From an uncultured Bacteroidales bacterium (GTDB lineage: Bacteria > Bacteroidota > Bacteroidia > Bacteroidales > Paludibacteraceae), in contig CADAZU010000008.1 in NCBI GenBank assembly GCA_902792535.1, positions 1 through 64,000 on the forward strand: a DNA stretch of 64,000 nucleotides, in the 5' to 3' direction. Positions 1 to 7,801 of this stretch are shown here, in pieces; position 1 is the stretch's first letter; each line of letters begins with the position of its first letter. A program made the translations under genes and the position numbers. Under the pieces are notes generated by a model. It searched no databases and had not been told where the DNA came from. It worked only from the letters and a program-made list of their open reading frames with translations.

Positions 1-47
1 CAAATTAAAGGGTGGTAGAGAAATAATACAACAAACATGATACGAGC

Positions 48-845
48 ATGAAATATTTTATCTTAGCTCAAATCCTTTTCCTTACTAGTTTAGTGGGATA
101 TGCCCAGCAAGTGATGTTGGCAGACAGCGTTAACAAGAATCCTGTTAGTTATGCTACTGTCTATGATGCTAATGGAACTGTAATAGGACGCTCAGACATG
201 GGAGGATATATTCATCTTCAGAAAGGCTTCGAATATCATATTTCTCATATAAGCTATGAATCCAAGAGTCTCGTTTATAATGAGGACAGCATCATTTTCC
301 TGTCTCCATTATCTTATAAAATATCGGAAGTCAATGTTACAGCAAAGAAAAAGAAATACTATCATTGTAAAGTGTACTTTAGGAGTATAGAACATGTAGA
401 TTCATGCCTGAAGTACTATATGGACGGAATACGTGAATTCTATATCGACACCAAAAGCAAAAAGGCGCATTGCGGTAATGTCGTCACAAATTACTTCATG
501 TCGAAGAGACAGGACATTGCACAGAAGATACGGAGCATGATGATTGGCGACAGGTATATGGCTCTACCGTATCTTGAAAAGAACACGCTCTATAAAATAT
601 ACCAACGGCCACAAGTGATATTTCTTGAGGCGGTCGTATTGGGAAGTCGTGAACGCATATTTGTCGTAGTCCGCAAGGATAGCAGGAGGAAGGAGTTCCT
701 CGAGGACTTGGCGGCGTTCTTGGTTACGAAGGGAGAGGTTCGTCTCGCTGATACCGGAAGCATCAAAGATAGTGACATCAATATCTACATATATCGGCTT
801 GACATGACCGATCCCGATGGCTTGCAAGAACCATTTCCAGTCTGA
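48..845 (+). pseudogene. 3'-truncated carboxypeptidase-regulatory-domain surface protein
   Basis: The N-terminus is a signal peptide (MKYF, hydrophobic stretch, cleavage near YAQQ). Residues 20-100 resemble the CarboxypepD_reg-like beta-sandwich of Bacteroidetes outer-membrane and secreted proteins (VNKNPVSYATVYDANG, then a segment ending SEVNVTAKK). The open frame formally runs to 845, but everything beyond about 560 is the exact antisense of the 3' end of the convergent glycosyltransferase gene, so only about the first 170 residues look like genuine protein. I infer that the gene lost its 3' part when the polysaccharide island was joined here. The alternative is a natural overlap between two convergent genes. 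No specific function can be assigned. Confidence 0.5.
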
Positions 846-1499
846 GACAATCCTCAGGTTCTCGTCATAGAGACCGAAAGTATCAAATAAATCCCTCCGT
901 ATATAGCAGCAATCATGATTCATTGTCGAACTATAGTATTGGCGCAGCGAATACTCCACTTCCCTACTCTTGCCGAGGATCTTACCCGTGGTATAGTCCT
1001 TTTTGATCATGTTGCCGTACAAAATCGGGACATCGATTTTGTCGTTTAACGTTGAACGAGTGAACGAATGAAGGGCATTCACCATTCGCTCGGTGACGTC
1101 GGGAGCGGCGAGGATGTCGCCGGAATTGAGGATTTGTACATAATCGCAGAGCAATTCGTTTAACGTTGAACGATTAACGTTTAGCGAGTTAGAGGATGTC
1201 GTATGATCCGTATTGACAATACGCCTACCAAGGGCTATTTCAATGCCATGATTCATCGCATTATAGATACCCATGTCCGGCTCCGATGACCAAATAACGT
1301 TGAAAGAGTGAACGTTTAACGAATGAATGGCGGATTCGTACGCATTTATCACATCAACAGAGCCATCTATGGAGCCGCCGTCGATGATGATGTGCTCGAT
1401 GTTACGATAGGTCTGTGCCACGACAGAAGCAAGCGTCTTCCGCAAGCCTTCCACGTTGTTGTAGTTTATTGTTATAATACTTAACTTCATATTTTGCAT
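564..1499 (-). CDS. Family 2 glycosyltransferase with in-frame heptamer insertions
   Basis: This is a GT-A glycosyltransferase of the WcaA/GT2 type, presumably adding a sugar to a lipid-linked polysaccharide on the cytoplasmic face of the membrane. Visible motifs are SIITINYNNVEGLRKTLASV at the N-terminus, HIIIDGGSIDGS, SEPDMGIYNAMNHGI and the acceptor-side QILNSGD. Three insertions interrupt the usual family spacing: between AYESA and IWSSEPD, between IALG and DYVQILNSGD, and between MVNAL and KIDVPILYGN. Each is encoded by a run of 7-8-base repeats with CGTTTAA/CGTTGAA cores. Since the frame stays open and the flanking motifs are intact, the protein may still be active. The last gene of the minus-strand island, it converges on the truncated gene at its 3' end. 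Confidence 0.85.
   Translation of the reverse strand: MQNMKLSIITINYNNVEGLRKTLASVVAQTYRNIEHIIIDGGSIDGSVDVINAYESAIHSLNVHSFNVIWSSEPDMGIYNAMNHGIEIALGRRIVNTDHTTSSNSLNVNRSTLNELLCDYVQILNSGDILAAPDVTERMVNALHSFTRSTLNDKIDVPILYGNMIKKDYTTGKILGKSREVEYSLRQYYSSTMNHDCCYIRRDLFDTFGLYDENLRIVSDWKWFLQAIGIGHVKPIYVDIDVTIFDASGISETNLSLRNQERRQVLEELLPPAILADYDKYAFTTSQYDRLKKYHLWPLVYFIERVLFKIR
1043..1072. repeat. In-coding heptamer/octamer array 1
   Basis: Four tandem units (CGTTTAA, CGTTGAA, CGAGTGAA, CGAATGAA) lie inside the glycosyltransferase frame and encode the stretch HSFTRSTLN. Confidence 0.8.
1157..1192. repeat. In-coding heptamer array 2
   Basis: Five tandem units (CGTTTAA, CGTTGAA, CGATTAA, CGTTTAG, CGAGTTAG) lie inside the glycosyltransferase frame and encode the stretch around SLNVNRSTLNE. 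This is the longest of the three insertions in the gene. Confidence 0.8.
1298..1327. repeat. In-coding heptamer/octamer array 3
   Basis: Four tandem units (CGTTGAA, AGAGTGAA, CGTTTAA, CGAATGAA) are read in frame as HSLNVHSFNV, just before the conserved SEPD-GIYNAMN motif. Confidence 0.8.
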
Positions 1500-1520
1500 A
1501 ACTTAATCAAATATTTCTTA

Positions 1521-1552
1521 GCCTCATGAGGCACGATTATTAGCTTGCTAAT
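1521..1552. repeat. Two mini-hairpins upstream of the glycosyltransferase
   Basis: The palindrome GCCTCATGAGGC (1521-1532) is followed by ATTAGCTTGCTAAT (1539-1552), with ACGATT between them. They belong to the same visual class as the hairpins around 17.7-18.3 kb and 21.6-22.0 kb. Confidence 0.6.
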
Positions 1553-1558
1553 TTTCAC

Positions 1559-1607
1559 ACATTACACATCATACATTACACATTACACATAACGCATCAT
1601 CCCTCAT
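1559..1607. repeat. Intergenic heptamer array, ACATTAC type
   Basis: Seven consecutive heptamers (ACATTAC, ACATCAT, ACATTAC, ACATTAC, ACATAAC, GCATCAT, CCCTCAT) fill the spacer between the glycosyltransferase start and the ATPase stop. Confidence 0.8.
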
Positions 1608-1675
1608 TCTTCCGCATAGATTGCTCTTGTTTTGTTCTCGTAAGATGGCTGGTGATGATCCGGTTACTGGAAGGA

Positions 1676-3022
1676 CTACATTTCATCCAACGTCAATAAT
1701 CTCGTTTCTACCTGGTAATGTCGTAAATCCGTCTGCTTTAAATAATCCACCTTAAGCATAAAGAGTTCGTGACGATACTCTTCTTTATGTCGCTTCACTT
1801 CTGCCACCACGGCCTTCTTCCCCTCTACCGGCAATGCCACTATATCCACTTCAGCATCAATCGTTTGTCCCTTATACTCGATTGCCTTGCTGCGCCACCA
1901 AGCACTTATCTCACGATATTGAGACGTCTCAGCCATTTGTTGACGGAAATAGCGTTCAAGCACCTTGCCGGAATATGTTTCATAGTCGTTCAATGCCAGT
2001 CGCGTCAAACCTTCGAAATTTTGAATCTCTATCATGGAGCGATTTTTCTCCACATATCGAAACCAAAACCTCAAAAAATTATCATTAAGCGAGTATTGCA
2101 CTGTCTTACTCTCCGGCTTAGCCATTATCGGCCGCTCTTTCTTGATAACTTGATATGTTTCATCCAATGCCTTGAGGTGTCCACCAACAGAGATGCCACC
2201 TAATCGCTGCTCAATCAGCCCCTGCGTGTTATACCCGGATGCCAATTCTTGCAAAATAGAGAAATAGGTTCCGTAATTCTTGCCAAACTCGCTCACCAAT
2301 AATGTCCTTCCCTCTTCCAGAAAATGCGAATTCTCCGAGAAAAAATAGTTGTACATTTCATCCTTCGTTACACATCCATTGTCTAACAGCCATGCCATAT
2401 ACTTAGGCACACCGCCAGTGATAGTGTATAGTGATAACAAGTCGTCATTCGAATAAGATGGATTATATTCGGATAATATCTGCTTGATTACCTCGGTTCG
2501 GAATGGTCGGAGACGGATGATATGGTCTGCACGATTGAAAAGCGGCTCGTCTTTATCCATAAAAATCTTCTGCATCATGCGGTATGCCGAACCGCTGATA
2601 ACCAGATTGATATGCGTCTGCTCACGATAGGAATCCCATAGGTTTTGCAGATCTGAGAACACAGACGGATTGATATTCATGAATTCCTGGAACTCGTCCA
2701 ATACCAAAGTAAAGTGCTGGTGTTTGCCTTGTTCTAATAGATGCCTCATCAGCCCGGCAAAGGACGTCAATCCATCAGGAATGTACATATCCGTTTGCTC
2801 ATGCAGATTATCAATAAGCGTTGAGACCAGTTCTGATTCGCTTTTGCGCGCTATAAATAGATATAGCATATCGTCATACGATGCCAATGTATGCTTAATC
2901 AGCATCGTCTTACCTATACGGCGACGACCGATCACCAGTGTCATCCGGCTCATGTCGGTATAAGCTAACTGGCGAATGCGAAGTAACTCCTCTTGCTCAT
3001 TTTCCCGATCGTAGAACTTCAT
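1676..3022 (-). CDS. ATP-binding protein, archaeal-type AAA ATPase with DUF234-like C-terminus
   Basis: A 448-residue P-loop ATPase. The Walker A motif is GRRRIGKT near residue 32 and the Walker B-like motif is LVLDEFQEF near residue 106, followed by the sensor-type segment LVISGSAYRMM. The C-terminal third (TAYSGKVLERYFRQQM-type layout, then IDAEVDIVALPVEGKKAVVAEVK) resembles the nuclease-like DUF234 tail of this family, with an acidic-rich D-x-VAL and E-V-K arrangement. The cellular role of these proteins is not established; they are often found beside mobile or surface-polysaccharide genes. It has its own promoter (3072-3103) and stands alone, so it is probably not part of the polysaccharide pathway. 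Confidence 0.8.
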   Translation of the reverse strand: MKFYDRENEQEELLRIRQLAYTDMSRMTLVIGRRRIGKTMLIKHTLASYDDMLYLFIARKSESELVSTLIDNLHEQTDMYIPDGLTSFAGLMRHLLEQGKHQHFTLVLDEFQEFMNINPSVFSDLQNLWDSYREQTHINLVISGSAYRMMQKIFMDKDEPLFNRADHIIRLRPFRTEVIKQILSEYNPSYSNDDLLSLYTITGGVPKYMAWLLDNGCVTKDEMYNYFFSENSHFLEEGRTLLVSEFGKNYGTYFSILQELASGYNTQGLIEQRLGGISVGGHLKALDETYQVIKKERPIMAKPESKTVQYSLNDNFLRFWFRYVEKNRSMIEIQNFEGLTRLALNDYETYSGKVLERYFRQQMAETSQYREISAWWRSKAIEYKGQTIDAEVDIVALPVEGKKAVVAEVKRHKEEYRHELFMLKVDYLKQTDLRHYQVETRLLTLDEM

Positions 3023-3356
3023 ATCTTTGCTTGTTTTAGTTTTGCAATGGCGGTTAATTCAATAGCGGTTGCAAAAGTACTACTTTTTTTTGATATACGC
3101 AAATATATTTTGAAAATTATAGTAAAAACGCCATGCGGGGTGTGGAATTGGCAGACTTCGTTTGCGTCGCCGCTTCACCATTTAGTGCCGCAGGCACGGA
3201 TTATTCCTTCATTAAACATTCATTCCGTACATCATACACCATATATCTCACACCATACACCATACATTAACACAAGCGCAAGCCTTCTGCATTTTTATAG
3301 TTTATGGTTGATTTATCATTTCCTATTTCCCATAGTATATACTTTCATACATATAC
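3023..3356. other. Spacer with hairpin and heptamer array
   Basis: This 334-base gap holds the ATPase promoter, a mini-hairpin GTGCCGCAGGCAC at 3185-3197, and six heptamers of the ACACCAT/ACATCAT type at 3229-3270. A stretch near 3140-3157 resembles a tRNA-Leu D arm, but no anticodon or T arm follows. No gene is seen. Confidence 0.6.
3072..3103 (-). promoter_or_regulatory. Bacteroidetes-type promoter of the DUF234-like ATPase
   Basis: On the minus strand TTTG (3100-3103) is followed after 20 bases by TACTTTTG (3072-3079), matching the Bacteroidetes -33/-7 pattern. The leader to the ATG at 3022 is about 40 bases. Confidence 0.75.
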
Positions 3357-5111
3357 TTATTTATTATATGTTTCAAACCAATTGGCACGAATAAGTTTAT
3401 CCGAGATTTCGTACGCATCAGTCTCTGTCCAATGCCTATTATTTCTGGCTGCAGAATCCAATAAGTTCTCACCAAATCCAATCCAATAATAATTTGTGTC
3501 TAATAAATTCAACACCGTAGGATAAATATCCATCTGATAATTAATATCATCAAGAACTATATCCTCAGATATTAGAGATGGCGAGTATATAATAAGCGGC
3601 ACATAGCCCTTTAGAGCATCCATATCTATATTGGCAGACAAACAATAGTTTGCAAACTCTTCTCTTTTCTCTTTCCAAAATATAGTATGGTCTCCTGTTA
3701 TAACGATAGTTGCGCTCTGCAATTCAGGAATAGAATCCACACGATCCAATAAATAACCAAGTCCTTCATCCGTCCAATTCAAACATTTTAGATATTTTTT
3801 CATGAGAGTTGGCATATCATCAGGTAAACTCATTTTGGACTTGTAGTCATATTCAAATGGGACATGTGATGCTACCGTTATGCCTTGAATAGTTTTATAT
3901 CCACGTTGAGCATAGTCAATAATTCTTTTTGATAATATACTATCTTGTACCGTTCCTCCTAAAGTGCAATTATATCCGTACGCTTCACTCATTATTTCTT
4001 GATTCCAAGCTTTGGTACCATGAGTCAGAATCGTTGCGGAAGAATCTTCTCTATTGGTAAGTGATGGGAATGTAATCCATGGATAAATAAAACATGTCGC
4101 ACCTTGTTTAATTGGCAACAGACCGGTATTAATAATCATCTGCCCATCTGCTGATGAGCCCCCGACAATCTGCGATTTTAGATATTTAGCATGCAAAACC
4201 GGATGCGTGTCCATGAACTTGCAGATATTTGGTGTTATTTTGTCGTTTAATGCCCATGACTCAAAACTTTCTACAATTATTATTAGCAACAAATTATCAT
4301 ATTTGAGTACAGAATTATCCCCCATCTGTAATCTTGCGGAAATATCAGCCTTGTTAGGAATTTGGTATGGTTCATTCATAGCATGGAGATTATGTATATT
4401 ATCTAACAACAAGAACGGTAACGCATGGATAACTGAAAAATTATAGAAAGCATAATCATTATTCATTGTTTCACATATTCTACGATACTCATACGAGAAT
4501 GGATTTTGAAAAATGTACTCTATTATATGATGATTCTCTCCTTTATAATGTAATATTGCTTGCTTTTTGACTAAAGAGAATGTATAAATATTCAACAATA
4601 CTGAGAGAATTAATACAATTGCTCCAGACAGACAGACAGACAGACGAGATTCACTATAATATTTTCGCAATAATATGAGTATACAACCATAAGCGATTGT
4701 CATTATAAAGGGCACAATGTCAGCCCATTGAAACAAAGCCAACACACTACTCCAATAACCATCCATGTTGGATGCCATAGTAAAAGTAAAGGCATTAAAC
4801 AATATTCCATTAGAGCGTAAGTAGAACATATTAGCAAGAATCCATATATCTACTATTAACGCAGCTACAATCGTCCATCCATTCCTCTTAAAAAAGAACA
4901 CGAACGATGCCAATAATATTGGCATGCTTATCTTTGGCAGCCAGAACCCCCAGAATACCAATGGTTGCGTCCATAGACTAGAAATTATAATAGAATGATA
5001 AACATTCCAATGAAAAATTATACATTTTGCAAAAAGCAATATAGCAAATGAGACAAAAATGCACCATTTTGCACGATTACATTTTACGAAAAAATTGCAA
5101 AGTTCCTTCAT
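3357..5111 (-). CDS. Membrane sulfatase / LTA-synthase-like phosphotransferase
   Basis: This 584-residue protein has about five N-terminal membrane segments (residues 15-175) followed by a sulfatase/alkaline-phosphatase-type domain. Expected metal and nucleophile sites are visible: IIIVESFESWA near residue 280 (metal-binding E), the GGSSADGQMIINTGLLP segment where the nucleophilic Ser/Thr would lie, and VITGDHTIFW with the D-H metal pair. Family members (LtaS, OpgB, phosphoethanolamine transferases) transfer phospho-alcohol groups to glycans or lipids outside the membrane, so I infer modification of the island's polysaccharide, for example with phosphoglycerol or phosphoethanolamine. It lies downstream of the glycosyltransferase at 5138, separated by 26 bases. 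Confidence 0.8.
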   Translation of the reverse strand: MKELCNFFVKCNRAKWCIFVSFAILLFAKCIIFHWNVYHSIIISSLWTQPLVFWGFWLPKISMPILLASFVFFFKRNGWTIVAALIVDIWILANMFYLRSNGILFNAFTFTMASNMDGYWSSVLALFQWADIVPFIMTIAYGCILILLRKYYSESRLSVCLSGAIVLILSVLLNIYTFSLVKKQAILHYKGENHHIIEYIFQNPFSYEYRRICETMNNDYAFYNFSVIHALPFLLLDNIHNLHAMNEPYQIPNKADISARLQMGDNSVLKYDNLLLIIIVESFESWALNDKITPNICKFMDTHPVLHAKYLKSQIVGGSSADGQMIINTGLLPIKQGATCFIYPWITFPSLTNREDSSATILTHGTKAWNQEIMSEAYGYNCTLGGTVQDSILSKRIIDYAQRGYKTIQGITVASHVPFEYDYKSKMSLPDDMPTLMKKYLKCLNWTDEGLGYLLDRVDSIPELQSATIVITGDHTIFWKEKREEFANYCLSANIDMDALKGYVPLIIYSPSLISEDIVLDDINYQMDIYPTVLNLLDTNYYWIGFGENLLDSAARNNRHWTETDAYEISDKLIRANWFETYNK

Positions 5112-5137
5112 CGTATTTAATTGATTTGGTAATCATA

Positions 5138-6115
5138 TTATTTCTTAAACCAACTTCCTTGATGTCCCACTAATCTTTTAAGGCGTTTGTTTAACCGATA
5201 TGGCAAACGTTTAAAACCTTCATAGCCATAATTCCATGGCTCAAAGTAAATTCTTTGGAAACGCGAATCAGCTTTCTTTTGAATTTGTACATCAGTAGGA
5301 TGCACCAATGGTAATATGGGTTGACAGGCACGATTGGCTGCTACTGAAGAAGTATCGGTAGTATGAGTTCCTTGCGCACCAAATCCAATATTGGAAGACA
5401 GGTTGACATTAGGCATGATTCCTTTTCCATGATGCAACCATATGGACATCCAAAACTGCTGATCCCAACTTGAATAATGCAACGCATCTTTATGAATTTC
5501 TTCCAGACGTTCACACCAATACTCTCGCATACGCAAATCGCAGCCATAGGATTTTAAACATTGGTTTAACTGTTTAAGCGAAACATTCCGATGATATAAA
5601 TCCCAATCCTGCCAAGCTCTTCTCCATGTTGCCCAAGCACATAACGTGCGATTCATCATGGAGAAATAATATGACCCATCTCCATAAGTACGATTATCCA
5701 AATGCATTGAGCCAATTGCTCGAACATCTGCATTATTCTTATATTTCTCAAGTAACTCCTCACAATAGCCAAAGAAATCGGAATGGGGAACAGCATCATC
5801 TTCGATGATAATTCCTGCCTCAACACGTTCGAAGAACCACGTAATGCCAGCGGCTGGACCTGGACCACAACCTAGATTCTTTGTCTGATACATCGTATGC
5901 AAATCACATGGCCAATCTACCAATTCATTCACTATGTCGCGTACCTCTTGACACTTAATTTTATCTTCCTCATTCCCTAATCGCGCACCATCTTGACATA
6001 CGTACAAATGCGTAGGCTGTTGCTTACGTATCTCCGTCAATACCATCCTTACATGATCAGGACGATTGAATGTTATTAATAATATTGGTATTTTAAAAGA
6101 CATATTATCCTTCAC
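5138..6115 (-). CDS. Glycosyltransferase, GT-A fold
   Basis: The N-terminus IPILLITFNRPDHVRMVLTEI is typical of sugar-nucleotide-dependent GT-A enzymes of the GNT-I/GT2-like type common in Bacteroidetes capsule loci. A likely metal-binding acidic motif is GIIIEDDAVP near residue 100. W- and Y-rich segments follow (ATWRRAWQDWDLYHRN, SSWDQQFWMSIWLHHGKG), usual in the acceptor domain. Two starts are possible, M1 and M5; neither has a clear ribosome-binding site. The gene is 10 bases upstream of its neighbour's end and probably in one transcript with the deacetylase and glycosyltransferase. The sugar specificity cannot be read from the sequence. Confidence 0.8.
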   Translation of the reverse strand: MKDNMSFKIPILLITFNRPDHVRMVLTEIRKQQPTHLYVCQDGARLGNEEDKIKCQEVRDIVNELVDWPCDLHTMYQTKNLGCGPGPAAGITWFFERVEAGIIIEDDAVPHSDFFGYCEELLEKYKNNADVRAIGSMHLDNRTYGDGSYYFSMMNRTLCAWATWRRAWQDWDLYHRNVSLKQLNQCLKSYGCDLRMREYWCERLEEIHKDALHYSSWDQQFWMSIWLHHGKGIMPNVNLSSNIGFGAQGTHTTDTSSVAANRACQPILPLVHPTDVQIQKKADSRFQRIYFEPWNYGYEGFKRLPYRLNKRLKRLVGHQGSWFKK

Positions 6116-6125
6116 CTATAATCTA

Positions 6126-6818
6126 TCACAAAAGTTCCCTATGCACAACTTCTGTACCATTATAATTCTTCATTCCATCAATATAGACAGGTGTAATTCT
6201 TTTCGAATGCAAATAAGCATCCGTTCCTAGTGTATGCCGTCCCCATGTATAGGCATGGAATGGTATATAACCCGGGTGTTGCTGTATGAGTTTTAAGTTC
6301 TCATCTATGTATCTTCCAAATTCATCTAACGACATTTGGGTTGCATCAATATGTTCCCATCCGTGCGATCCAACCTCTATAAATGGGGATGCTAATGTCC
6401 ACAATTCCTCTCTTGTTAAATATTTCTCATTGGAATTATCGCGATATGATTTTCCATCAAGATACTTCCCGTTTATAAAGAGTGTCACTGGTATATTGTG
6501 CTCTGCCAACCATGGTAAAATCTCCTTCAAAGAAGAATAACCATCATCAAAAGTTATTACTGCATAATTGCGACATCGTACTACATCGCACGTCATATGC
6601 TTTTGAGCTTCCTTCATAGAGATGAAATGAACACCTACTTTTTGCATATTCATAATCTTAGCTTTGAACGAAGAAATACTCATCCAATCACCTATACACA
6701 TCGACTCTTCATCATATGCCTTACACACATGATGCAAACAAAAAATACGAATTGGTCGCAATCGCAATTTTTTCCATTTTCGTTGTAACTTCTTTATAAC
6801 TTCCATCTTATTTAACAA
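6126..6818 (-). CDS. Polysaccharide deacetylase family protein (NodB-like)
   Basis: A 230-residue protein with the NodB homology region: AVITFDDGYSS (catalytic base and metal-binding aspartates), IPVTLFINGKYLDG, and VGSHGWEHIDAT with the H-x3-H-type zinc ligands. Enzymes of this family remove N-acetyl groups from polysaccharides or act on lipid-linked sugars. Usual domain features end around residue 190, and the tail is short. It overlaps the upstream glycosyltransferase by 11 bases, which indicates translational coupling. No signal peptide is visible, so a cytoplasmic or membrane-associated action on a precursor is more likely than secretion. Confidence 0.85.
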   Translation of the reverse strand: MLNKMEVIKKLQRKWKKLRLRPIRIFCLHHVCKAYDEESMCIGDWMSISSFKAKIMNMQKVGVHFISMKEAQKHMTCDVVRCRNYAVITFDDGYSSLKEILPWLAEHNIPVTLFINGKYLDGKSYRDNSNEKYLTREELWTLASPFIEVGSHGWEHIDATQMSLDEFGRYIDENLKLIQQHPGYIPFHAYTWGRHTLGTDAYLHSKRITPVYIDGMKNYNGTEVVHRELL

Positions 6819-7749
6819 AGCAAGTTATACCATAACGTATCGCCAACCAAGTACGCCAAGTACTGCTGGATTTTAAACGATGTATGTCATATTTAGTAAT
6901 AGATCTTCCATATAGCCATTTTTGTTTTATACTCATTGCCTTTATCCATGTTCTTAAAACTGTTAATTGAGCCTGTATATATGCATATATTACATCTTTA
7001 AAAATTTGTAAATGAGTATTTTCTGCAACGATAGCACACCGATTTTGCTGCAAAATAGTATATACCATTTTTTCTGGAGATGGTTGTATCTTTGTAATGG
7101 ATTCGACATTAACTCTGTAGTTATAGGCTATTTTTTCGACATAAAGCACTTTACTAGCCTTTTCAAGCAAACGAAATGTCCAATCTGTATCTTCATACAT
7201 TACATCATCAGCAAAAAACAATTTATTTCCTGTGAGGAAGTCACGCAGATACAATTTATTCCATGCTGTCGGAATACATTTATACCAAAAAGATTGCACC
7301 TGATAAAGTAATTGTTCTCCAGTAATTATTGCGCTATCAATCTTCGGATGATCTACTATTTGAATGTTTTCTCGATCCACTATCTGATAATCAAATAGCA
7401 AAACTTCGATATCATTCTCTTCTGCTTTGTTTAGTAAAGAAAGTAAACAATTAGGACTTATATAATCATCGGAGTCAACAAACCACACGTACTTTCCGGA
7501 TGCCATCTTCAGCCCTGTATTTCGAGCTCCACCGAGTTTTCTATTTCTTTCATGGTGTATCAAACGCAACGTTGAATATTCTTTTTGCAATTGTTTAATA
7601 ATAGAAACGCTATGATCCGGTGAGCAATCATCGACACATATAACCTCATATTCATCTTGCGGAATATCTTGGTTATACAAAGAACGTATGCATTCTTCGA
7701 CATATTGCTCAACATTATAACATGGCACTATGATACTTAATCTAACCAT
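6808..7749 (-). CDS. Family 2 glycosyltransferase
   Basis: This is a canonical GT2 enzyme. The N-terminus LSIIVPCYNVEQYVEECIRS is followed by EVICVDDCSPDHS, the G-G-A-R-N-T-G signature (KLGGARNTGLKMASGKYVWF), the DxD-like FVDSDDY and the acceptor-side DVMYEDTDWTFRLL. The last 60 residues are basic and may hold it to the membrane. It ends inside the start of the deacetylase gene. The best guess is assembly of a cell-surface glycan; the donor sugar is unknown. Confidence 0.9.
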   Translation of the reverse strand: MVRLSIIVPCYNVEQYVEECIRSLYNQDIPQDEYEVICVDDCSPDHSVSIIKQLQKEYSTLRLIHHERNRKLGGARNTGLKMASGKYVWFVDSDDYISPNCLLSLLNKAEENDIEVLLFDYQIVDRENIQIVDHPKIDSAIITGEQLLYQVQSFWYKCIPTAWNKLYLRDFLTGNKLFFADDVMYEDTDWTFRLLEKASKVLYVEKIAYNYRVNVESITKIQPSPEKMVYTILQQNRCAIVAENTHLQIFKDVIYAYIQAQLTVLRTWIKAMSIKQKWLYGRSITKYDIHRLKSSSTWRTWLAIRYGITCFVK

Positions 7750-7801
7750 TTTTTCTCAACCTTAAACGCTATGTTACAGTCAACTTTTCTATTAGGGTCA
7801 T

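Noticed and set aside
3136..3200. tRNA-Leu-like sequence (GTGGAATTGGCAGAC resembling a D arm)
   Set aside because: No anticodon stem, variable arm or T arm with the TTCGA core follows and the ends do not pair; at most a remnant of a tRNA.
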